From Curtobacterium sp. PhB115 (GTDB lineage Bacteria; Actinomycetota; Actinomycetes; Actinomycetales; Microbacteriaceae), in assembly GCF_003752025.1 (NCBI RefSeq), contig NZ_RJKR01000007.1:124001-188000 (forward strand): a stretch of DNA of 64,000 nucleotides. Reading direction: 5' to 3'. The translations under genes and the position numbers were made by a program. The notes below the pieces were generated by a model. That model saw nothing but the letters and a program-made list of their open reading frames with translations. It was not told where the DNA came from and did not search any database. Each line of letters begins with the position of its first letter. Within the stretch, counting starts at the first letter, position 1. This document shows positions 54,189 through 63,268 of this stretch, in pieces.

Positions 54189-55167
54189 CGCCCAACCGCT
54201 GCAAGCGCAGGACAAGCTCGCGTTCCTGCTCTCGCTCGTGCCGTACCTGATCGACCGCGAGCGGGTCTCCGTCGCCGAGGCTGCCCGCCACTTCGGCGTG
54301 CCGGAGAGCCGCATCCGCCGCGCCGTGGAACTCATCGCCGTCTCCGGCGTCCCCGGCGAGACGATGCAGTACCAGCACGGTGACCTGTTCGACATCGCGT
54401 GGGACGACTTCGACCAGAACGACATGATCGTGCTGACGAACCTGGTCGCGATCGACGACTCGCCCCGGCTCTCCGCCCGCGAGGCCTCCGCGCTCATCGC
54501 CGGGCTGCAGTACCTGTCCGCGCTCCCCGAGGCCGCCGACCGCGACGCGATCCGCGCGCTGATGGCGAAGCTCTCCCGCGGTGCCGGTGGTGCCGCGTCC
54601 ACGGTGGCGGTCGGGCAGGACCTGCACGACGTCGCCCTCGCCACGATCCGCCGGGCGATGGCCGACGGCCGCGGGCTCTCGTTCGAGTACGCCGGCCCGC
54701 GCACCCAGGGCGGCACCCGGAGCGTCGACCCCCTGCGGGTCGAGTCGATCGACACCGACTGGTACCTGCGGGCGTGGGACCTCGACCGGCAGGCGCTCCG
54801 GACGTTCCGGCTCGACCGGATGTCCGGTGTCCGGGTCGACGAGCGCGCGGCGGAGAAGTCCGTCGACCAGGTCGTGATCCCCGACACGCTGTTCCAGCAG
54901 TCCAGCGAGGACGTCATCGTCACGGTCGAACTCGACTCCTCGTCCCTGCCGCTCGTCGCCGACTTCCTCGCCGACACGGCCGACGCTCCCGACGGTGACG
55001 GCCGGGTCCGCATCCGGCTCGCCGCGTCGAACGGGTTCGACGGGGTCGTCCGGCTCGTCGCGGGGCTGCCGGGCCGCGCGGTCGTGCTCGACCCGCCGGC
55101 AGCACGGGCTGCGGTCCGCGACTTCGCCGCCACAGCGCTGGAACTCGCGGCGGGCTCCGCGGGCTGA
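54181..55167 (+). CDS. pafC: PafC, WYL-domain DNA damage regulator
   Basis: The 328-residue protein is the partner of PafB: winged helix with KLAFLLSLVPYLIDRERVSVAEAARHFGV, a middle domain with SAREASALIAGLQYLS, a WYL domain with LSFEYAGPRTQGGTRSVDPLRVESIDTDWYLRAWDLD and a C-terminal WCX domain. The GTG lies within the end of pafB, so translation is coupled and an equal complex is likely. The genome keeps this regulator although no pup, dop, pafA or prc gene is seen nearby. Confidence 0.93.
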   Translation: MADAQPLQAQDKLAFLLSLVPYLIDRERVSVAEAARHFGVPESRIRRAVELIAVSGVPGETMQYQHGDLFDIAWDDFDQNDMIVLTNLVAIDDSPRLSAREASALIAGLQYLSALPEAADRDAIRALMAKLSRGAGGAASTVAVGQDLHDVALATIRRAMADGRGLSFEYAGPRTQGGTRSVDPLRVESIDTDWYLRAWDLDRQALRTFRLDRMSGVRVDERAAEKSVDQVVIPDTLFQQSSEDVIVTVELDSSSLPLVADFLADTADAPDGDGRVRIRLAASNGFDGVVRLVAGLPGRAVVLDPPAARAAVRDFAATALELAAGSAG

Positions 55168-55221
55168 CGCCGCCGCATGTGCGTTCGCACGGAGCGCGCC
55201 GAACTGTCGGTGCCGACCCCG

Positions 55222-55227
55222 TAAGAT
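55222..55227 (+). promoter_or_regulatory. -10-like TAAGAT of tatC
   Basis: TAAGAT with seven bases to the ATG at 55235; fits a leaderless tatC-helY transcript. Confidence 0.55.
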
Positions 55228-55234
55228 CGACGTC

Positions 55235-56056
55235 ATGGCTTCGACGACCGCGCGCGGGCGAGCGAAGCGGCAAGGGCGCCAGAAGACCGACGCCGAAGGC
55301 CGCATGTCGCTCGGACAGCACCTCATCGAGCTGCGCAACCGCCTGTTCCGCGCAGTGATCGCCGTGGCCATCGCCGCGGTGGGTGGATGGTTCCTGACCC
55401 CGTTCGTCCTCGACTCGCTCCGGGCGCCGGTGGCCGAACTCGCGAAGGTCGGTGGGCACACCGCCGAACTGAACTTCCCGATGATCACGGGCGCGTTCGA
55501 CCTGAAGCTGCAGATCGCGATCACGATCGGCATCGTCATCTCCAGCCCGGTCTGGCTCTACCAGATCTGGGCCTTCATCGTGCCGGCCCTCGTCCGGCGC
55601 GAGAAGCAGTACGTCTGGGGCTTCCTCGGCACCGCGATCCCGCTGTTCTTCGCCGGGTGCTACTTCGGGTGGTACATCCTGCCGCACGTGGTCGGCATCC
55701 TCGGCAGCTTCGTGTCCAGCCAGGACACCTCGATCGTCGATGCGAAGGCCTACTACGACTTCGTCATCAAGCTCATCGTCGCGGTCGGCATCGCGTTCGT
55801 CCTGCCGGTGTTCATCGTGCTGCTGAACTTCGTCGGGGTGCTGTCGGCGTCCGCGATCATCAAGTCCTGGCGCATCGCGATCCTCTGCATCCTGGTGTTC
55901 TGCGCCATCGTCACGCCGAGCGCCGACGTCATCTCGATGTTCCTGCTCGCCGTCCCGATGATCGTGCTCTACATCGCCGCCTGCTTCGTGGCGTGGCTGC
56001 ACGACCGCCGGGTGGCCAAGCGCCAGGCCAAGCTCGACGAAGAGTACGGCCTGTGA
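55235..56056 (+). CDS. tatC: Twin-arginine translocase subunit TatC
   Basis: The 273-residue protein has six membrane helices and the TatC landmarks MSLGQHLIELRNRLFRAVI, SSPVWLYQIWAFIVPAL, RREKQYVW, FFAGCYFGWYILP and CAIVTPSADVISMFLLAVPMI. It is the signal-peptide receptor of the Tat export system for folded proteins. The usual neighbour tatA between pafC and tatC is absent: the gap is only 67 bp. The ATG overlaps nothing upstream and has a -10-like box; its stop overlaps helY by 4 bp. Confidence 0.95.
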   Translation: MASTTARGRAKRQGRQKTDAEGRMSLGQHLIELRNRLFRAVIAVAIAAVGGWFLTPFVLDSLRAPVAELAKVGGHTAELNFPMITGAFDLKLQIAITIGIVISSPVWLYQIWAFIVPALVRREKQYVWGFLGTAIPLFFAGCYFGWYILPHVVGILGSFVSSQDTSIVDAKAYYDFVIKLIVAVGIAFVLPVFIVLLNFVGVLSASAIIKSWRIAILCILVFCAIVTPSADVISMFLLAVPMIVLYIAACFVAWLHDRRVAKRQAKLDEEYGL

Positions 56057-58497
56057 CGCCCTCCGGCCTCAGCGCGGCCGAGCGGTTCGCCGCGGCCAAG
56101 GTCCGGAACCGCTCCCGCAACCTGGAGCTCTTCCGCGCCGACCTGCGCTTCGACCTCGACCCGTTCCAGTTCGCCGCCTGCGACGCGCTCGACCAGGGCC
56201 GCAGCGTGCTCGTCGCCGCGCCGACCGGTGCGGGCAAGACGATCGTCGCGGAGTTCGCCATCTGGCTGGCGATGCGCCAGCCGACCGCGAAGGTCTTCTA
56301 CACGACCCCGATGAAGGCGCTGAGTAACCAGAAGTACGCCGAGCTCGTCGACGTCTACGGCGAGTCCGAGGTCGGCCTGCTCACCGGCGACACGAACGTC
56401 AACCCGCGCGCCCGCGTCGTCGTGATGACGACCGAGGTCCTGCGGAACATGATCTACGCGGACTCCGACCTGCTCGACGACCTCGCCTGGGTCGTCCTCG
56501 ACGAGGTCCACTACCTGGCCGACCGGTTCCGCGGCGCCGTGTGGGAAGAAGTGATCCTGCACCTGCCGACCGAGGTCCGGCTGGTCTCGCTCAGCGCGAC
56601 GGTGTCCAACGCGGAGGAGTTCGGCGACTGGCTGCAGACGGTCCGCGGCGACACCGACGTCATCGTGTCCGAAGACCGTCCGGTCCCGCTCGAGCAGCAC
56701 GTGCTGGTCGGGTCGAAGATGGTCGACCTGTTCGACTCCAGCGGTGCGGCGGCGACGAACCGTGTCAACCCGGAGCTCCTCCGACTGGTCGGTGGTGGTT
56801 CCCGCAGTGAGCGGAACGGCGGGGGACACCGTGGTCGTCGCGGGCGTGGCGGCTACCCGGAGCGTCGCGGTCCGCGCACCGAGAAGCTGCACCGTGAGCG
56901 CATCGCGCACATGCTCGACGAGCGCATGCTCCTGCCCGCGATCTTCTTCGTGTTCAGCCGCAACGGCTGCGACCAGGGCGTCCGGAACGTGGTGCGTTCC
57001 GGCCTGTCCCTGACGACCGTGCAGGAGCGCAACGAGATCCGCGAGACGGCGGAGTACCACTGCCGCACCCTCCTCGACGAGGACCTCGCGGTCCTCGGCT
57101 ACTGGGAGTGGCTCGAGGGGCTCGAGCGCGGCGTCGCGGCACACCACGCCGGGCTGCTGCCGGCGTTCAAGGAAGTGGTCGAGAACCTCTTCCAGCGCAA
57201 GCTCCTCAAGGTGGTCTTCGCCACCGAGACCCTCGCGCTCGGTGTGAACATGCCGGCCCGCACGGTGGTGCTCGAGAAGCTCGAGAAGTTCAACGGCGAG
57301 GCCCGCGTCCCCATCACGCCGGGGGAGTACACGCAGCTCACCGGCCGCGCCGGACGCCGGGGCATCGACGTCGAGGGGCACTCGGTCATCCAGTGGACCG
57401 ACGGCCTCGACCCGCAGGCCGTCGCCTCGCTGGCCAGCCGTCGCACGTACCCCTTGAACTCCTCGTTCAAGCCGACGTACAACATGGCGGTCAACCTCAT
57501 CGACCAGTTCGGCCGGCAGCGCACGCGCGAGGTGCTCGAGACGTCGTTCGCGCAGTTCCAGGCCGACCGGTCCGTCGTCGACCTGGCTCGCAAGGTCCGG
57601 TCGCAGCAGGAGTCCCTCGACGGCTACCGCGAGGCGATGCAGTGCCACCTCGGCGACTTCACCGAGTACTCGGCGCTCCGCCGTGAGCTCTCCGACCTCG
57701 AGCGGACGAACGTCCCCGGTGGTCGCGAGGCCTCGCACGGCGCCCGGCAGGAACGCCAGGCAGCCATCACCGCCGTCCGCCGACAGCTGCAGCGGCACCC
57801 CTGCCACGCCTGCCCCGACCGCGAGGCGCACGCCCGCTGGTCCGAGCGCTGGTGGAAGCTCAAGCGCGTCAACGACAAGCTCCTGCAGCAGATCCGCTCC
57901 CGGACGGGCGCCGTCGCGACGACGTTCGACCGCGTCACGGACGTGCTGCTCCAGCTCGGCTACCTGGTCGACTCCGGCAACGGCGAGGCCACCGTCGCGG
58001 CCGGCGGTCGACGCCTGCAGCGCATCTACGGCGACCGCGACCTGCTCGTCGCCGAGTGCCTCGAAGCCGGGGTCTGGAAGGACCTCACGCCGGCGCAGCT
58101 CGCCGCGATGGCCGCCACGATCATCTACCAGCCCCGTCGCGAGGACGCTCCCGGCACCGAGCACGCCCTGCCGCGCGGAGCGTTCCGGCCGGCCCTCGAC
58201 GAGACCCTGACGATCTGGTCGCGGCTCGACGACATCGAGCGCGACGCCCGACTCGCCGGGTCGCAGCCGCCGACGCCGGCGATGGCCGTCGGCATGTTCC
58301 GCTGGGCCTCCGGTTCGGCGCTCGACGACGTCCTGCGCACCCTCGACCTGCCTGCCGGCGACTTCGTGCGCTGGTCGAAGCAGGTCATCGACCTCCTCGA
58401 CCAGATCCGGAACGCCGGCGACGACGAACTCGCCCAGACCGCCCGACGCGCGACCGACGCGGTGCGCCGCGGCATCGTCGCGTACGCGGCCGTCTGA
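56053..58497 (+). CDS. helY: DEAD/DEAH box RNA helicase HelY (Ski2/Mtr4-like)
   Basis: The 814-residue helicase has motif I AAPTGAGKTIVAEFA, motif II VLDEVHYLADRFRG, motif III LSATVSNAEEFGDWL, an RGG-rich insertion (GGGHRGRRGRGGYPERRG) near residue 258, LAVLGYWEWLEGLERGVAAHHAG, motif VI QLTGRAGRRGIDVEG and a C-terminal Mtr4-like helical part. This is HelY, found downstream of tatC in actinobacteria and thought to act on RNA. The GTG overlaps tatC (GTGA). Confidence 0.93.
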   Translation: MTPSGLSAAERFAAAKVRNRSRNLELFRADLRFDLDPFQFAACDALDQGRSVLVAAPTGAGKTIVAEFAIWLAMRQPTAKVFYTTPMKALSNQKYAELVDVYGESEVGLLTGDTNVNPRARVVVMTTEVLRNMIYADSDLLDDLAWVVLDEVHYLADRFRGAVWEEVILHLPTEVRLVSLSATVSNAEEFGDWLQTVRGDTDVIVSEDRPVPLEQHVLVGSKMVDLFDSSGAAATNRVNPELLRLVGGGSRSERNGGGHRGRRGRGGYPERRGPRTEKLHRERIAHMLDERMLLPAIFFVFSRNGCDQGVRNVVRSGLSLTTVQERNEIRETAEYHCRTLLDEDLAVLGYWEWLEGLERGVAAHHAGLLPAFKEVVENLFQRKLLKVVFATETLALGVNMPARTVVLEKLEKFNGEARVPITPGEYTQLTGRAGRRGIDVEGHSVIQWTDGLDPQAVASLASRRTYPLNSSFKPTYNMAVNLIDQFGRQRTREVLETSFAQFQADRSVVDLARKVRSQQESLDGYREAMQCHLGDFTEYSALRRELSDLERTNVPGGREASHGARQERQAAITAVRRQLQRHPCHACPDREAHARWSERWWKLKRVNDKLLQQIRSRTGAVATTFDRVTDVLLQLGYLVDSGNGEATVAAGGRRLQRIYGDRDLLVAECLEAGVWKDLTPAQLAAMAATIIYQPRREDAPGTEHALPRGAFRPALDETLTIWSRLDDIERDARLAGSQPPTPAMAVGMFRWASGSALDDVLRTLDLPAGDFVRWSKQVIDLLDQIRNAGDDELAQTARRATDAVRRGIVAYAAV

Positions 58498-58508
58498 CGG
58501 GAGGCACG

Positions 58509-60101
58509 GTGCGGGTCCCGGAGAGCGGTGTGCGTCGACGACGTCCCGGCGTCGGCCGCGGTGCGGTCGCGGACGGCCCGTTCGCAGCACTGCCGCTCGG
58601 CACGGCGCTGCCCCTGGCCGTCATCGGCGGCGTGCTCTTCGCGCTCTCGTTCCCGTCGCCCGGCTGGTGGTTCCTCGCCTACCCCGCGCTCGCCTGCATG
58701 CTGCTCGCCGCGATGGGGCAGCGCGCGCGGCGTGCCGCGTGGCTCGGCTACGTGGCCGGCGCAGCGTTCTGGATCCCGGCGATCTCGTGGGCCGGTCGCT
58801 ACCTGGGGCCGGTCCCGTGGTTCGCACTCGCGTTGTTCGAAGCCGTGTTCTTCGCCCTCGGCAGCGTGGCGATCGCCCTCGCGTACCGCTGGGTCGCCCG
58901 GGTCCTGCCGTCGACCGCCGGACGCGTGTGGGGCCTCCCGGCCGTCGTCGCCGCACTGTGGACCGGACGCGAGTGGTTCTCGGGGAGCTGGCCCTACGGG
59001 GGCTTCGCCTGGGGGCGGGTGGGCCTCTCGCAGTCGCAGGGGCCGTTCACGCACCTCGCCGCGTACGTCGGGGTCCTCGGGGTGACCTTCGTCGTCGTCT
59101 ACTGCGTCGCCGTCGTGGTGTCGCTCGCGCTCGTGACGCCGCGCGCGCCCGGCGTGACGCTCCGGCTGCCGGTGCGTGTGGCGACGGCGGGGCTCCTCGT
59201 CGCGGCGGTCCTCGCCGTCCCGGCCTGGCCGACCGCGACCGACGGCACGATCCGGGTGGAGTCGGTGCAGGGCAACGGCCCCGCCGGGTACTTCGACGGC
59301 GCCTCGCCGGGCGAGGTCCTCGCTGCACAGGTCGCCGCCACCGACGTCGAGGCGAAGGGCGTCGACCTCGTGGTGTGGCCGGAGGGGTCCGCCGAGTACG
59401 ACCCGCGGCAGCAGCCCGTCGTCGCGGAGTCGCTCGACTCGGTCGTCGAGTCGCTCGGCGCACCGATCGTCGGGGGTGCCATCACGCAGACCGCGTCGGG
59501 CGTGCTCCACAACACCTCGTTCGTCTGGACCGCCGACGGTTGGCAGGCGTCCTACGACAAGAAGCGGCCCGTCCCGTTCGGCGAGTACGTGCCGGACCGG
59601 TGGTTCTTCTCGAAGCTCGCGCCGTCGCTGATCGGCCTGCTGCAGCGCGACTACACGCCCGGCACGAAGCCCAACGTGCTCCCCGTCGCGGGCATCCGGG
59701 CGGGCGTCGCGATCTGCTTCGACATCGTCGACGACGGACTGACCACCGACATGGTGCGCGGGGGAGCGCAGGTGATCCTCGCGCAGACGAACAACGCCGA
59801 CTTCTCCGGCACCGACGAGAACCTGCAGCAGCTCGAGATCGCGCGGATGCGGGCCATCGAGACCGGCCGTTCACTCGTGAACATCTCCACGGTCGGGGCG
59901 TCGCAGGTCATCGACCCCGCCGGGCGGACGATCGACCGGGTGCCCGAGTACACCGCGACCTCGATGGTGACCGACGTCCCGCTCGGCACCTCGACCACTC
60001 CGGCATCGCTCGTGTCCGGGTCGGTCGCACTCCTGCTCTCGCTCGGTGGGCTCCTCGTGCTCCTCGCCTGTGCACCCTGGGGGCGTCGGAACCGCTCCTG
60101 A
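58509..60101 (+). CDS. lnt: Apolipoprotein N-acyltransferase
   Basis: The 530-residue protein has six to eight membrane helices, then a nitrilase-like domain with the Glu-Lys-Cys triad: VVWPEGSAEYDP, KKRPVPFGEYVPDRWFF and VAICFDIVDDG. It adds the third acyl chain to lipoproteins in the outer leaflet. The FALSFPSPGWWFLAYPALA and SWPYGGFAWGRVGLSQ stretches are typical of the family. The GTG is chosen because GGGAGG lies seven bases upstream, in a CTGACGGGAGGCACGG sequence that resembles one arm of the window's terminators. Confidence 0.93.
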   Translation: MRVPESGVRRRRPGVGRGAVADGPFAALPLGTALPLAVIGGVLFALSFPSPGWWFLAYPALACMLLAAMGQRARRAAWLGYVAGAAFWIPAISWAGRYLGPVPWFALALFEAVFFALGSVAIALAYRWVARVLPSTAGRVWGLPAVVAALWTGREWFSGSWPYGGFAWGRVGLSQSQGPFTHLAAYVGVLGVTFVVVYCVAVVVSLALVTPRAPGVTLRLPVRVATAGLLVAAVLAVPAWPTATDGTIRVESVQGNGPAGYFDGASPGEVLAAQVAATDVEAKGVDLVVWPEGSAEYDPRQQPVVAESLDSVVESLGAPIVGGAITQTASGVLHNTSFVWTADGWQASYDKKRPVPFGEYVPDRWFFSKLAPSLIGLLQRDYTPGTKPNVLPVAGIRAGVAICFDIVDDGLTTDMVRGGAQVILAQTNNADFSGTDENLQQLEIARMRAIETGRSLVNISTVGASQVIDPAGRTIDRVPEYTATSMVTDVPLGTSTTPASLVSGSVALLLSLGGLLVLLACAPWGRRNRS

Positions 60102-60152
60102 TCGACTCGCCGCGCCCAGCCACTGGGAACGGACTGTGAATGCGCCGGTACG

Positions 60153-60178
60153 GGATTGATGGGGCGTGGGACAGTGTT
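60153..60178 (+). promoter_or_regulatory. Possible SigR/SigH-type promoter of rbpA
   Basis: GGATT (60153-60157) and GTT (60176-60178) are 18 bases apart, one mismatch from the GGAAT-N18-GTT pattern of SigR-type oxidative stress promoters. Streptomyces rbpA is known to belong to the SigR regulon, which makes the match worth noting. Confidence 0.45.
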
Positions 60179-60210
60179 GTGGAGGGCAGACGAGCGAGAG
60201 GAGCACACAC

Positions 60211-60561
60211 ATGGCTGATCGGAGTCTCCGCGGCATGCGGCTCGGGAGTCAGAGCCTCCAGAGCGAAGAGGGCGTCGAGCTCTCGGACCGCAAGCGCGCG
60301 GTCTACCAGACCGAATCGGGTGAGACGTTCGACATCGTCTTCTCCGCCGACGCCGACGTTCCCCAGACCTGGTCGGAGCCCCGCTCCGGGCGAGAGGGCC
60401 GGTTGCTCGGCGACGACGGCATCCCTGTCGAGGTCGCTGCTGAGGACGTCAAGGCACCCCGTACCCACTGGGACATGCTGCTCGAGCGTCGTTCGCGCGA
60501 AGAGCTCGAGGAGCTGCTCGAGGAGCGTCTCCAGTTCCTCCGCGCACGACGCGGAGCCTGA
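60211..60561 (+). CDS. rbpA: RNA polymerase-binding protein RbpA
   Basis: The 116-residue protein opens MADRSLRGMRLGSQSLQSEEG, has the core VELSDRKRAVYQTESGETFDIVFSADADVPQTW, and ends with the sigma-interaction part RTHWDMLLERRSREELEELLEERL. RbpA stabilises the open complex of RNA polymerase with the primary sigma factor. There is no cysteine, so it is a zinc-free form. AGAGGAG precedes the ATG; a longer frame starting at 60166 has no family similarity. Confidence 0.95.
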   Translation: MADRSLRGMRLGSQSLQSEEGVELSDRKRAVYQTESGETFDIVFSADADVPQTWSEPRSGREGRLLGDDGIPVEVAAEDVKAPRTHWDMLLERRSREELEELLEERLQFLRARRGA

Positions 60562-60572
60562 CCCACCGCAGA

Positions 60573-60624
60573 CACGAACGACGATGCCCGCCCCGGTTCT
60601 CCGGGGCGGGCATCGTCGTTCGTG
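60573..60624 (+). terminator. Perfect 24-bp stem terminator after rbpA
   Basis: CACGAACGACGATGCCCGCC with four more bases pairs exactly with the right arm around a TTCT loop. It sits between convergent rbpA and the SPFH gene and may work both ways. Confidence 0.9.
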
Positions 60625-60642
60625 CGTCGGCGCCGAGGTCGG

Positions 60643-61872
60643 TCAGCGGCGACCCGAGCCGTCGCTGGTCCGGTGCCCGGAGGCGTCGTCTCCCGGCGTT
60701 GCCGTGTCGGCGCCCGTCGTCGTCGCGTCGTCGACCTGCTGGGCCGTCGCTTCGTCCGCTGCGGCGAGGTGCGCGTCGACGCTGCGGTTCGACTCGGCGA
60801 GACGCTGGTCGAGCTCCGACTCGGGGACGATGTCCGCCGCGGTGGCGTCCGGCCGCGGCATGGCGGCGTCGGCGGTCGCTGCGGCCGAGGTGTTCGCCAG
60901 GCTCTCGTTCGCGAGCTTCGAGATGCGGGACAGGAAGTCCGTGCCGCCGGCAGCGCCGCCGACCGGGCCCGAACCCCCACCACGGCTCGCGCTGAAGCCC
61001 TTCGCGATGCCGGACAGCGCCTCGGTGAACTCGCTCGGGATCATCCAGAGCTTGTTCGCGGTGCCCTCGGCGATCTTCGGCAGCGTCTGCAGGTACTGGT
61101 AGGACAGCAGCTTCTCGTCGGGGTCGCCGGTGTGGATCGCCTCGAACACGGTGGCGATGGCCTGGGCCTCACCCTCGGCACGGAGGACCTGCGCCTTCGC
61201 GTCACCCTCGGCCGCGAGGATGGCGGCCTGTCGCTGGCCCTCTGCCTCGAGGATCTGGGACTGCTTCGTACCCTCGGCCTGCAGGATCGCGGCACGACGG
61301 CTCCGCTCGGCACGCAGCTGCTGCTCCATGGCGTCCTGGATGGACACGGGCGGCTCGATGGCCTTCAGCTCGACGCGACCGACGCGGATGCCCCACTTGC
61401 CGGTGGCCTCGTCGAGCACCACACGGAGCTGGCCGTTGATGTTGTCGCGGCTGGTCAGGGCCTCTTCGAGGTTCAGGCCACCGACCACGTTGCGGAGCGT
61501 GGTGGTCGTGAGCTGCTCGACGGCTCCGAGGTAGTTCGCGATCTCGTACGTCGCCGCACGGGCGTCGGTCACCTGGAAGTAGACGACCGTGTCGATCGAG
61601 ACCACCAGGTTGTCCTCGGTGATCACGGGCTGCGGCGGGAACGAGACGACCTGCTCACGCATGTCGAGCAGTGGCCGGAGCCGGTCGATGAACGGCACGA
61701 GCAGGTTCAGGCCCGGGCTGAGGGTCTTGTGGTACTTGCCGAGTCGTTCGACGATGCCCGCTGTGGCCTGCGGGACGATCCGGATCGCCTTGGCGAGGAC
61801 GACGATCACGAAGATGACGACGACGAGGATGAGCACGAGCAGTGCAATCGTCCCCGTGGAGATGCTGGTCAC
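60643..61872 (-). CDS. SPFH/band 7 family membrane protein (QmcA-like)
   Basis: The 409-residue protein has an N-terminal membrane helix (IALLVLILVVVIFVIVVLA), a band 7 domain with VPQATAGIVERLGKYHKTLSPGLNLLVPFIDRL and a long Glu/Ala/Gln-rich coiled coil (AERSRRAAILQAEGTKQ). The last 130 residues are Ala/Asp/Thr-rich and disordered. Such stomatin-like proteins form ring assemblies at membrane microdomains with NfeD. The ATG overlaps the NfeD stop by 4 bp, so they are co-translated. Confidence 0.92.
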   Translation of the reverse strand: MTSISTGTIALLVLILVVVIFVIVVLAKAIRIVPQATAGIVERLGKYHKTLSPGLNLLVPFIDRLRPLLDMREQVVSFPPQPVITEDNLVVSIDTVVYFQVTDARAATYEIANYLGAVEQLTTTTLRNVVGGLNLEEALTSRDNINGQLRVVLDEATGKWGIRVGRVELKAIEPPVSIQDAMEQQLRAERSRRAAILQAEGTKQSQILEAEGQRQAAILAAEGDAKAQVLRAEGEAQAIATVFEAIHTGDPDEKLLSYQYLQTLPKIAEGTANKLWMIPSEFTEALSGIAKGFSASRGGGSGPVGGAAGGTDFLSRISKLANESLANTSAAATADAAMPRPDATAADIVPESELDQRLAESNRSVDAHLAAADEATAQQVDDATTTGADTATPGDDASGHRTSDGSGRR

Positions 61873-62342
61873 TTGGTGGCCCTTTCTGCGAGGCGCACGA
61901 CCGCGGTCGACCCCTCGATCGACTCGACGACCACGGGGGTGCCGAGTGGCGGTGTGCGGTCAGTGGTACCGATGGCGAACCTGGCGCTCCAGGTCTCACC
62001 GTTGGCCAGGCGGACCTGGCCGGGAGCCGAGGAGGTGAAGGCGACGGCGACGGTGCCGGGGAGCCCGATGAGTCCCTCGATGTTGGTGCGGTGCGGGTCG
62101 GCGCCTCGGCCGAGCATGAGCAGCAGGCGCGGTCGTACGAGCGACAGCAGCACGAGCGCGAGGACGGCGGAGATGATGGCGGACAGCCACCACGGGGCGC
62201 CGAGCAGTGCGGCGATCAACCCGCCGGCGGCTCCGGCCGCGAGCATGATGAAGATGAAGTCGAGGGTGAAGATCTCGACCACTCCCAGCAGCAACACCAG
62301 ACCGATCCAGACGATGGTCTGGATCCAATCGATTCCGTTCAC
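61869..62342 (-). CDS. NfeD-like membrane protein
   Basis: The 157-residue protein has three or four membrane helices (TIVWIGLVLLLGVVEIFTLDFIFIMLAAG, AIISAVLALVLLSLV) and a C-terminal OB-fold domain with GLIGLPGTVAVAF, GQVRLANGETWSARF and GTPVVVESIEGSTAVVR. NfeD proteins work with SPFH proteins in membrane quality control. GTG start with GGGAGG upstream. A TATGTT box lies at 62409-62414 on the minus strand, giving a leader of about 60 bases. Confidence 0.92.
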   Translation of the reverse strand: MNGIDWIQTIVWIGLVLLLGVVEIFTLDFIFIMLAAGAAGGLIAALLGAPWWLSAIISAVLALVLLSLVRPRLLLMLGRGADPHRTNIEGLIGLPGTVAVAFTSSAPGQVRLANGETWSARFAIGTTDRTPPLGTPVVVESIEGSTAVVRLAERATK

Positions 62343-62447
62343 GCGATCTCCCTCCCTCGGTCGCGCGCCGTGGCTCGCAGCGTCGCGACGGCCGGTACAA
62401 CTCCGTTCAACATATCAGGCGGGTCCGACGGTCGTGCAGGCGATTGG

Positions 62448-62453
62448 TAGGCT
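62448..62453 (+). promoter_or_regulatory. -10-like TAGGCT of the SDR gene
   Basis: TAGGCT lies 43 bases before the GTG at 62497, giving a short leader with a GGAG ribosome site. It is divergent from the TATGTT box of the NfeD-SPFH operon, 34 bp away. Confidence 0.4.
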
Positions 62454-62496
62454 CGGTGCGGCCGACCGGCCGGACCCCGAACTGGAGAACACGACT

Positions 62497-63258
62497 GTGA
62501 CGAACCCCCTCGCCCCCGGATCCCTCACCGACACGCGCGCCGTCGTCACCGGCTCGTCCCGCGGCATCGGCGCCGACACCGTCGGGTACCTGGCCGAGGC
62601 CGGCGCGAAGGTCGTCGTGAACTACCGCAACAAGGCCAAGCGTGCCGAGCAGATCGCCGACAAGATCGTCGAGGCCGGCGGTTCCGCCATCGCCGTGGGT
62701 GCCGACCTCACCGACCACGAGTCCGTGCAGTCCCTCGTCGACACCGTCGTCGCGACCTGGGGCGGGATCGACCTCCTCGTGCTGAACGCCTCGGGCGGCA
62801 TGGAGTCGGGTCTCGGCGAGGACTACGCGCTCCGCCTGAACCGCGACGCCCAGGTCGACATGCTGCAGACCGCGGTGCCGCACATGCCCGCCGGGTCCCG
62901 CGTCGTCTTCGTGACGAGCCACCAGGCCCACTTCGTCGAGACCGCCGAGACGATGGACGAGTACGTCCCGGTCGCCAAGAGCAAGCGCGCCGGTGAGCTC
63001 GCCCTGCGCGAGCTGATCCCGCAGCTCGAGGCAGCCGGCATCGAGTTCGTCGTCGTCTCCGGCGACATGATCGAGGGCACGATCACCGCGACCCTGCTCA
63101 ACCGCTTGAACCCCGGCGCCATCGAGGGTCGTCGTCAAGAGGTCGGGAAGCTCTACAGCGTGTCCGAGTTCGCGGCCGAGATCGCCCTCGCCGCGATCGA
63201 GCCGATCCCGGCCGACCACACCAAGCTCGTCGGCGACGTGAGCGGCTTTGTCGGCTAG
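62497..63258 (+). CDS. SDR family oxidoreductase
   Basis: The 253-residue protein has the cofactor loop VVTGSSRGIG near residue 18 and NYRNKAKRAEQIADKI, which suggests NADP(H), and LVLNASGGME in place of NNAG. The catalytic region reads VTSHQAHFVETAETMDEYVPVAKSKRAGE: the Ser is present, but the Tyr and Lys are not in the plain YxxxK spacing and VPVAKSK follows the Tyr. It belongs to a diverged actinobacterial branch; substrate unknown. GTG start with GGAG upstream. Confidence 0.85.
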   Translation: MTNPLAPGSLTDTRAVVTGSSRGIGADTVGYLAEAGAKVVVNYRNKAKRAEQIADKIVEAGGSAIAVGADLTDHESVQSLVDTVVATWGGIDLLVLNASGGMESGLGEDYALRLNRDAQVDMLQTAVPHMPAGSRVVFVTSHQAHFVETAETMDEYVPVAKSKRAGELALRELIPQLEAAGIEFVVVSGDMIEGTITATLLNRLNPGAIEGRRQEVGKLYSVSEFAAEIALAAIEPIPADHTKLVGDVSGFVG

Positions 63259-63261
63259 CGT
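63256..63261 (+). promoter_or_regulatory. -10-like TAGCGT of the Nudix gene
   Basis: TAGCGT overlaps the SDR stop codon and lies seven bases before the GTG at 63269, which is why that start is preferred over a TTG at 63248. Confidence 0.5.
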
Positions 63262-63268
63262 CGACCGG

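Noticed and set aside
60622..62496. Very long open frame on the plus strand opposite the SPFH and NfeD genes, continuous with the SDR frame
   Set aside because: The sequence is an antisense shadow in GC-rich DNA with Arg/Gly/Val-rich low-complexity content. The SPFH and NfeD proteins on the minus strand have clear family motifs; the SDR starts at 62497.
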